DNA from: Pelodera strongyloides
Lineage: Eukaryota > Nematoda > Chromadorea > Rhabditida > Rhabditidae
DNA length: 64,000 bases
Assembly: GCA_036852015.1 (NCBI GenBank)
Contig: JAANDG010000243.1
Span: 62,001 to 126,000 of the forward strand
Reading direction: 5' to 3'
In this document: positions 56,588 through 64,000 of the stretch, piece after piece
How the letters are laid out: every line of letters begins with the position of its first letter
Position numbering within the stretch: position 1 is the stretch's first letter
The notes under the pieces: generated by a model
The model's database searches: none
Told to the model about the DNA's origin: nothing
What the model saw: only the letters and a program-made list of their open reading frames with translations
Program-made: the position numbers and the translations under genes

Positions 56588-57945
56588 GCCGCTATGTTCC
56601 TCATTCGCAGTTTAGCGGTAATTGTAATCCCACGTTTCCTCCCAAACAATCGGGAAACGCGGGATTCCGTCCTTATTGCGAGCGCTAATTAGAGAACTTG
56701 CCGCTAACACTAGTGTTGAATTGCGGGAAATGATTGGCTAATCTGTCAGGAAACATGCGACTTTTCTTATTGCTCGGGATTGGATGATTAGCTGCCAGGA
56801 AACGCGAGATTTATTTTTGTTTCGCGGGAAACGTGTAGTAGAAGAACAGAGGGTGTGCTATTGTCTACCATCCACTTTACATTTATTCTATTTTTTTTTT
56901 AGTAAATTTTTGGAAAATAAAAAAATCCATACAAAGGCTTCAGTTAGTGTTTTTTTAACTAATGGAAAATAAAAAAATCCATACAAAGCATGCTTCAGGG
57001 GCTTCAGTTAATGGAAACAGCCGGATCGTGGGGTCAACGTCAGCATCAGGGTTTCAAGTGTCAAACAGTCAATCCTTCATAAAATAGAATTCTAGTTGAA
57101 ATCAGAAATGGCACACAAGTTTTTATTTGCTCGATTCATCAGTTTTGTGTATGTAAAATAAGAAGCAATACGTAAGCAAACGTATACGACGGTAACTTCG
57201 ACTCTCCGCCAATTGTGGTTTTCTTCGGAGGGGCCAACCGACTCAAAACTTAACTGTTAAAGCTGTAGTGTACCTGGACGGGCGCACACTTTGCATAGGA
57301 TACATTGGAACTTCGTGTCATATGCAAATCTCCCAAAGTAGGTACAATACGGCTCTAACGTGTATGCTCAATATTCACATAAATAAATAAACATTCAATG
57401 CAGCACCGCAACCGAGCTTACCCAGCTAACAATCGCAATCCTCAGGCGTTCAAGCCTATCCTATGCCTGCTGATTGACCAATGCTACTTTCGAGCCCAAC
57501 CTGCGAAACCGGGTTGACATTCCCTTCGTGTGTACGCTTAACATACACTATGTAATATGTATGTTAGAGTGACACATGAATGTTGCGTATACAACTAAAA
57601 AAATCATACTGTTTTCGGCACGGGGAATCATTTGTGGTCAAATGAAAAGTAGGTGTACGGGCCTGACACTTCAGATAGCAAACCCTTCAGAACTTAGCAC
57701 AAATAGAATGAACCTTAGCACCTTTTTGTTCATTTACAATAATCCAACTGACCGTAAGCAAAGTTCAACATGATAATAAATATGTTTATTTTGGGAGAAA
57801 ATCCCTTGATTCTGTTATTCTGTACTTCAAAAACACGCTGTATGGGCAAAGTGTTCCATGAACGAATTGATCAAAAACAATTCGAAGGCCTAATCAATTA
57901 GCATTTGGAGTTGACAATAATGGTAACTAAGAATTAATTTCCTTT
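56588..57945. other. No gene seen
   Basis: AT-rich with CGGGAAACG(T/C) motifs repeated near 56650-56830. From about 57775 it matches the 3' flank of the gene at 53802-56147. Confidence 0.4.
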
Positions 57946-58447
57946 TCAATGATGATGGTGGTGATGTCCTCCACCGCCTCCTGACTGTTCTAAAATATAT
58001 AGATGTATAAATCCATGCAAACTGAGTAGATCTGCAGGTTTTCCAATAGGTCTGGACTGTCTTCGTACAGAAAAAAATTAAGCAGGTGTTATGTAAGGTT
58101 GTTGTTGATATGTAAGTTACACATCTCAAAGGGAATAACGCAGTGTACTGCCATGAAAAGGGACCAAACACAAAGACCGAAGCAAACGTCAAGCTGTTTT
58201 TTTTTAGAAAAGCGCTTACTTACCTGCCCTGTACGTAAAGAAACAGACAAGGCCAAGAATCGCGCAGACAATATCCGGCACTCCAAACACAAAATCATAC
58301 CAATGCTGCATTTTGATTTACATGGACTAAAATCGCTGTTTACGCGCTTTGCATATGCAAATATTTTTAAACAAATGGCGTTTTGTACGCTAGACGCGTT
58401 GCAGCTGTTCTCGTACTTACCATCCGGTTTTTGTCTTTGAAATTCAT
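57946..58447 (-). CDS. Reduced paralogue: single membrane segment with Gly/His tail, 50 residues (cluster copy 2)
   Basis: Exons 58421-58447, 58224-58305 and 57946-57989 join in phase. The product starts MNFKDKNRM, continues HWYDFVFGVPDIVCAILG and LVCFFTYRAG (one membrane segment) and ends QSGGGGGHHHHH. The second exon matches the second half of exon 4 of the gene at 53802-56147, and the last exon and 3' flank also match. Exons for the first three membrane segments are missing between here and the next gene. It may be a microprotein, or exons 2-3 may be alternative 3' exons of the gene at 59085-61549, because the phases also fit that join. Confidence 0.45.
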
Positions 58448-58525
58448 GGTGAATAACGGCTCAGTGAACTAGGTTTGAGCTCAAACAATAACAACGACTT
58501 ATTGTTTGCCCGAATTATCGATTAA

Positions 58526-58690
58526 AGGGAGAGGCCCACGAGAAAAAAGTTCTCTTCAATTTATTTGCACAGAATGTCCGGTATTGCAGAAATATTACTG
58601 TGAAAACCGCATTGCTTGAAGCCTTGAACTCACAGAGTTATTTCCCGGCAAACAGATCGGACAGGTACCGTAGTCAGAATCAATTTGAGC
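58526..58690. mobile_element. Half of a TTAA MITE (relative of 6674-7124)
   Basis: TTAA then AGGGAGAGGCCCACGAGAA, continuing as in 6674 onward to the CCCGGCAAACAG block, then the match stops. Confidence 0.6.
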
Positions 58691-59084
58691 GGTTTGAGCG
58701 ATTTAATCCAGGGAGCGTCCAGTGGACAACGGGCTCTCTCTGATTCAGGGCATCATCTGCGACACGTGAAACTACCGTTGCTAGCTGAAGATTTCTCGGC
58801 GTAACGGTACCGTACCGGTCGCGGACAATGCCCCTTCATGCATTGCTTACGCCTTATATGTCAGTTGGTTGCCATCCTAGATAGTTTATACATGAGTTAC
58901 CAGGCTAATACAGTACGTACTGTCTGTGAAAAGTAGTCTATGCTAGTCTTGTAATAGTATTTGTTTTAGAATACGTTTCCGGTTAAGTTGGAATATTATT
59001 AAAGTCTCAACTCATATTTACAACAGCGGCAGTCTCTGATTCGTCATCAACAAGTATTTATACCTAGAAATGCCCGGTTGTCCA

Positions 59085-61549
59085 TCAGACTGTACAACAA
59101 CCGGTTCTTTTACATAAATCACATTTAAATCGATTTAAATCCGAGAACTTTCCTGTCACGTGCCGAGAAAATAATTGGGCACCTATCGGGAACAGATCCG
59201 TAAGGTGCCCGTTTATTTCAAAGAAAAAAATTGTGCTTTGAAAAACTGCAGACCCGCAGACGTCTTCGAATTGGGAAGAAAACAAAACCAAAAAGCACAA
59301 ACGTTTTATTTTACAAAAGACGTACAATGCAGCATTTCAATATTTCTTACGGAAGATCAGTTCATAAGTTCAGATCCACTGGTTTACCCCACAATGGAAC
59401 TAGAACTGCGGTGTCAGTGGAAGCTCTGTGTGTTGATGTTTCTCTGAACAACATTATTACCTTTTACTTTTTTTATTCGAATAGTTCACTCCATCTGTGT
59501 AAACTTATAATGTGGAGGAAGAGTAGAAAATACATGCCGAATAAATCAGAAGTAAGATTTTCTGCGTGATTTCCTCAGACCTCAGACCTCAGACCTCAGA
59601 TATCCATATTTTATTATTATTATAAAATTCTAACCTCTCTGAAATTCTAAACAATAAAGAAAAAGTTAAGGTTAGACCCGTCTTCGCAAGAGACTGAACC
59701 CGCGGGTCCCGTGCCTATAATACACGTCCGGCCTGCTCTGGGTTTTTGGTTCAGTACGTTCACTTCCTGGCCAAGGATAGCGATTGAGCACCTTTTTCCT
59801 CTGCAACCGAAATTCCTACCAATGTACGCTATCTCTCTGCGCGGGGTAGGAGTCGCTGCTCTTGAGACAGCGACTGCGCCACCTACTCCTATTAATAATG
59901 GGATTTTTATTATTATAATGAGATTGGAAATTCAACAGGTGATTTGAAATTCTAATACCTGGCATGTCCTTCAATATAATATATCCCAAGAGGATGAACA
60001 CTGCTGGGACTAAAAGGACAAGTGCAGCCGACGTCAGATCGCTAGCCAGAAATATCAAAACAAACTTCAGAACTGCGAAAACGGACTGAAATAACCCGAA
60101 TTAACATTCCAGACTGTTTGCGTATATTCAGTGTGGGTTTCCGTAAGATCATTTTTCTAACGAAAAAAATGAGCATGTTTCTAGAAAAATATCAATCGAG
60201 CGTACTACTCTTATGAACGAACATATTAACTAATTATAGAGCAATAAAGGTACACCTTACAATTAGTAGAAAACTCTTTATACTTTTTTATAAACATTAA
60301 AACTTACCATTATGACAAGCGCCGGCTTGAGTAATTTTGTTTTCGTGCAACATAATGCAGTTAGAGCAGCTACGTCGACAACCAATGTAAGTACAACGAC
60401 AATGAATAAGCACACCCAGAGTGCAGAGGAATACTTTTCTTGCTGAAGACACTGTTTTGTGTATATGGCCAGCCTGAAGTTTAATAGATTACCGTTGGCC
60501 ACAAACAATTGAGGAAGAGTTCGGCTCATTTAATTTTAAAGCGAAATGCTAGCCCCTTTGGAAAATTTGCATATGATAAGCAAATCCTATGTATCCTATG
60601 CTAATTTTGTACGATTGCCGTGGACGATCGTACAAAATTAGCATAGGATACATAGGATTTGCTTATCATATGCAAATTTTCCAAAGGGGCTATTATTTCG
60701 CTTTAATGAAAACAATATAACGAATAGGATTTTGTGCACGGAAACGTATTATCGCTTATCGCGGCGGCTCCCGGCTTGTGTTTTGGCAAAAAATCGCTTG
60801 ATTGTTTTGTAATAATGTTTGTTTTCATGATTGTAGACACTTCGCTCAGCCCATCATTTACGTTCCAATCTTATTATATAAAAGAGTAACTGTAGCGTAA
60901 TTTGCATACCGATGTGCTTTACGGAAATGCAAATTTCGTGTTCGGGTATAAAAAGAGATATCGAAGTATGCATATGCAATTGTTTCCTATTATGTGAATT
61001 TCTTATGATACGTTTGAAGCTTTGTATATAAGTATGCCCATGCTAAACCAATCATATCTACATGTAAGTCGCCTCAGGCGGCGTTAGCCGACTGGTATTT
61101 TTATATATATAAAAGAAAAATTCTCACCCGCTGCAATCTTTGAGCGAAATCACGAGAAAGCCGACAATGAACAGAAATGAAATCACCACGCTTCCAATGA
61201 GAAATAGAGCGAATAAAATTTTCTAGAAGAGGTTGAATGTAGACCCAGTTTTGGAAGATACTACGCAAGATGGTCAAGGACATAGTTGATGATCTGCTTG
61301 AAATGTATGTCTTGCTTGGAACCTAAACTAACTGCGATTCTACGGTGGCACATTGGCCTTTTATAGTCTATGTTGGCTTTTCCAGGGAATTTTCCAAATG
61401 AGTGGTGCTCTAGAACTTCACAACTCACCTACAAAGTACCATAACAATAAGTGAAATGCACTCTGGTATGTTGTTTTAGCGGAGTTAATATTGTTTAGTT
61501 TATGTGAGGTTCGAAAAATATATTCACTTACCAGCAAAATCTTGCACAT
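59085..61549 (-). CDS. Four-membrane-segment protein, cluster copy 3, C-terminus uncertain
   Basis: Exons 61532-61549, 61128-61222, 60308-60473 and 59959-60085 are in phase and have the same order and phases as cluster copy 1. It starts MCKILL, with membrane segments near residues 7-30 (LFALFLIGSVVISFLF), 55-75 (ALWVCLFIVVVLTLVVDV), 94-107 and 110-130. CCTKTKLLKPALVIM follows the second segment. Two last exons are possible in phase 1: 59085-59152, giving a tail with CDLCKRTGCCTV (157 residues), or the Gly/His exon at 57946-57989 (149 residues). I chose the nearer one. The second intron contains the 163-bp MITE and a Helitron-like element. Confidence 0.6.
60540..60702. mobile_element. 163-bp perfect-arm MITE, copy 3
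   Basis: Same element as 17578-17740 and 34060-34222, flanked by TTAA at 60536-60539 and 60703-60706. Confidence 0.85.
60869..61095 (+). mobile_element. Non-autonomous Helitron-like element, complete
   Basis: Starts TCTTATTATATAAAAGAG after A, contains GGGTATAAAAAG and ends GTCGCCTCAGGCGGCGTTAG, then CCGACTGG before T. It is 227 bases long with no coding content. Confidence 0.75.
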
Positions 61550-62303
61550 GTTTCCGTGTAGCACTTGATAATCGTGTTGGTTCTTTAGAAATTGAACGGC
61601 AAAAATCGTTCCGAGTTCATATGGTTCCGGGGTTAAAACTGGCGTTCCATTACACAGTTGTGTCGGTTTTTATTCGCCTTTTCTCTTCTCGGACAGCCAT
61701 TTATTTTCTGGGCGAACGACGAGAGAAAAGGAGGAAAAAGCCTATCTATTCTGACCAGTGAGTGATCTTTGGACCACAACACGGTCATTTATTACTTCCA
61801 CATTTTATGCAAGAGTTTAAGACGCTCGAAAAGTATCTCGGAAAAAATAAACTGCGAGCAAGTTATAAACTCTCAAAGCTTCTCTGGCCGGTTTCTATTA
61901 ATCCGCAGTCGTCTTGTACAAACTGGGCAAATAAAAAAGCAAGAAGTGTGTGAAGGTTTTATTTTAGAAAACGTGTGCATTAAGAGTTTTATTCAATCTC
62001 AGGCAAGGTCTGCATTTTCCCACAATAGAACTAGAACTGTGAGGATAGTTGAAATTCGGCGTGTTGTTGTTTCGCTAAAAGAAAATTTGTTTATAAATCG
62101 GGTTCCATTCAGAATTTATAGGTCTGACGACGATTCTTAGTCACCATTATGCTGAGCGCCAATAGCGAAACGCATTCTCTAGCAGGAAATTCTCCAGCTT
62201 GTTTTTTTTTTCGCTGGTGCCCGTGGTGCATCGAAAATAGTAGGCATTCTGCATAGGTCTAGCGCAAACTATTAGTATACTGAAGTGAATAGCATTGTCT
62301 TAC
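61550..62303. other. No gene seen; duplicated flank
   Basis: Sequence around 61900-62110 is similar to 59270-59450 (ACAATAGAACTAGAACTG-type blocks), so the duplication that made the cluster included this flank. The long plus-strand frames across both are shared because of this and need not be coding. Confidence 0.45.
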
Positions 62304-62376
62304 CAGTCATGTCATATTCTCCAATACAATTTATCCCAAGAGAATGAACAATGCTGGGAACATGAGAGCAAGTACA

Positions 62377-62604
62377 AAAGACAAAGATAAAGAGTACCGG
62401 GTTATATCAACCGAATCCGCAAAAAAGATGCACCGGGGTCCGGTTCATTTCTGAATACGGACGAACTGGCCTTTAAACTTCCCGGAGGCCAATTTTCTCG
62501 GGAAGCCGATTTATCTCCGCCAGTTTTGCCCAGCTACCAACTTTTACACCTTTGGTGGGGTGAGGGGGTTCCGGGACGGGATCGAACCAACGACCGGCCT
62601 CGCG
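62377..62604 (-). mobile_element. 5'-truncated tRNA-derived SINE with 11-base target duplication
   Basis: Flanked by GAGCAAGTACA at 62366-62376 and 62605-62615. On the minus strand it begins CGCGAGGCCGG, holds a B box (GGTTCGATCCCG) near its start and ends CTTTATCTTTGTCTTTT. No A box remains, so the head is truncated. Confidence 0.85.
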
Positions 62605-62986
62605 GAGCAAGTACAGCCATGATTAAATCACTACCCAGCAATATCAGCAGAAACTTCAGGATTGCGAAAATGGACTGAAATTAATAAATTAATAAAATAC
62701 AGATTTTTTGGTGCTTTCTTTGTTGTGGCATTTTTCGTGGTTTAAAATGTGTGTCTTCCGTGGGTTTTACATAAATCGCAAGAAAAAGCAGAAGTAAAGA
62801 GGAAATAATTGCACCAACAACAGAAAAACCTTCTGTAGCCAGTACCAACAATGCTAAACTTTGACTGCGAGCCGCGGAAGTGTGGCGGGTGCGCGGCGAA
62901 GTGTGGCGGGTGCGCGGCTGTTTTAAAGTATCGCCACAGTCGAATGGCACACCCTATTCCGCGCGCAAACACTTCATAAACATCAA

Positions 62987-63155
62987 AGCGAAATACCGGC
63001 CGGTTTTTGAAACACATCAAGTAGACCAGCATTATTATGTAGCTTATGCAAATGAACATAAATAAAAAAATCGAGATAAATTCGTGCAAATTAGCATAAA
63101 TACGTAAGAATTCGGTTGTCCACAATGCGTTTCTAAAACCGGCCGGTATTCCGCT
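62987..63155. mobile_element. MITE of the CCGGCCGGTTTTTGAAAC family
   Basis: AGCGAAATACCGGCCGG is mirrored by CCGGCCGGTATTCCGCT. The flanks are TCAA/TTCA, slightly mutated from TTAA. It lies in the intron of the pseudogene. Confidence 0.75.
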
Positions 63156-63372
63156 TTCAAATAAAGTAAGAAATATACCATTATGATAAGTGCCGGCCGG
63201 AGTAATTTTGGTTTCGAACGGCATAATCCAACGAAAGCAATTAGATCAACAGCCAGGGTAATTAGAATAACAACGAATAGGATGATAAAAACCGCAGAGG
63301 AATATTTTGTCCGGTAAGCACAGTGAGACGGAGACCTGAGAGTTCCAATACCATTTAGTAAGGGAGTTTTAA

Positions 63373-63535
63373 AGTGATATAACACCCTGTTTTTGAAACG
63401 TGTGTTGGACATGTGAAGCCTCATATGTTGTGTGAAAATACAGATGATTAAAATTTAAATAACTCAGAGTGCAGTTTTTTGCACACTACAATACTGCACC
63501 CAACATACGTTTCAAAAACCGCATGTTATACCGCT
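63373..63535. mobile_element. MITE, diverged AGTGATATAACACC subtype
   Basis: CCTGTTTTTGAAACGTGTGT is mirrored by ACATACGTTTCAAAAACCG, with TTAA on the left. Closest to 17162-17312. Confidence 0.65.
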
Positions 63536-63735
63536 TTGGAGAATTTGGTTGCTCCTTTTTCATACATTGCCGAAAGGTATTCTCCATAACTGCATTTCCA
63601 TCTATTACATGAAAATTTTGAACTGGATTTTATTTTAAAATTCTGTTACTTGCAGTTATCCAGTATGATATGATCCCTGAGAATCAGACAGAAACATGGA
63701 TATATTTGCTTTCCAATGGATACACTTTAATTTAA

Positions 63736-63899
63736 AGCGAAATACCGGCCGGTTTTTGAAACGCATCTCAAATACTTGCATTCCAATGCATGTATGCAAA
63801 GTGTGGTCTAGTTTTTATTCTAATTTTTGCTCATTTGCATATGGTGCATAAGAAAACAGGTGTACCCAATGCGTTTCAAAAACCGGCCGATATTTCGCT
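63736..63899. mobile_element. MITE of the CCGGCCGGTTTTTGAAAC family, abutting the next element
   Basis: Flanked by TTAA 63732-63735 and 63900-63903. The second TTAA is also the left flank of the element starting at 63904. Confidence 0.8.
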
Positions 63900-63903
63900 T
63901 TAA

Positions 63904-64000
63904 AGGGACAGGCCCATCAAAGTAAACCTATATTTACGAAACGTTCATAGTGTATAAAAAGCATTTTTATTACAATATATACAAATCAAATTTCACCTAA
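63904..64000. mobile_element. Left end of a TTAA MITE, cut by the window edge
   Basis: AGGGACAGGCCCATCAAA and the following 80 bases match 6320 onward, so this is another copy of that family. Confidence 0.75.

Larger units (their letters stand above)
62304..63335 (-). pseudogene. Cluster copy 4, disrupted four-membrane-segment gene
   Basis: 63179-63335 is a good counterpart of the third exon (KYSSAVFIILFVVILITLAV, then SKPKLLRPALIIM). The following exon, 62304-62674, starts like cluster copy 3 (SIFAILKFLLILLGSDL), is split by a SINE at 62377-62604, and continues with ALFILLG and an in-frame TAA where copy 3 has a tyrosine codon. No first-segment exon was found upstream before the window's repeats. 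The break points show loss of function, unless only the upstream exon is still used. Confidence 0.75.

Noticed and set aside
59175..59569. Overlapping plus-strand ORFs with similarity to frames at 61769-62140
   Set aside because: The similarity comes from a duplicated flank of the gene cluster. Frames differ between copies and lack a start and domain in common.
61101..61283. Minus-strand ORF starting MSLTILRSIF
   Set aside because: The hydrophobic exon of the four-segment gene uses another frame of the same bases with consistent splice phases; this frame is a shadow.
62742..63224. Minus-strand 160-codon ORF with a hydrophobic stretch
   Set aside because: It crosses a MITE and the intron of the disrupted cluster copy; only the part at 63179-63224 overlaps the real exon and in another frame.

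Overview
This looks like a nematode nuclear chromosome segment. Introns are short to medium with T-rich TTTCAG/TTTTAG acceptors, several start codons lie just 3' of an acceptor-like site (compatible with spliced-leader trans-splicing), and the spliced products are eukaryotic: a tyrosine phosphatase, eEF1B, a mitochondrial inner-membrane peptidase, a cystatin and a RING/B-box protein. I could not settle the species. All gene models were spliced by hand from the raw sequence and checked for reading-frame phase at each junction; none is supported by transcript data.

Layout. 1-8.2 kb has no conventional gene. It holds inverted and direct duplications plus four copies, two of them apparently intact, of a tiny TATA-preceded ORF of 28 codons. 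8.2-29.5 kb is a run of minus-strand genes: a cytosolic tyrosine phosphatase (8197-12089), eEF1B beta/delta (13244-14665), an IMMP2-type peptidase (15190-16356) and an 810-residue RING/B-box/coiled-coil protein (18438-29487). The last has an unusually long insertion inside its RING finger and a tandemly triplicated exon. 32.7-43.5 kb carries a stefin-like cystatin whose first intron is crowded with mobile elements, a tentative small PPxY protein and a two-membrane-segment protein, all on the minus strand. 47.5-52.0 kb has the only plus-strand multi-exon gene found, a coiled-coil protein. 53.8-63.4 kb is a tandem cluster of paralogous four-membrane-segment genes on the minus strand: one complete copy ending in polyglycine-polyhistidine, one complete copy with an uncertain tail, one reduced single-membrane-segment copy, and one pseudogene split by a SINE.

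Between and inside the genes is a dense layer of non-autonomous elements: several MITE families flanked by TTAA (one exactly 163 bp in three copies), a Harbinger-like MITE flanked by TTA, Helitron-like elements with 5'-TC and 3'-hairpin-CTGG ends, and tRNA-derived SINEs. Several MITEs abut and share a single TTAA. No CRISPR, rRNA, autonomous transposase or viral gene was seen.
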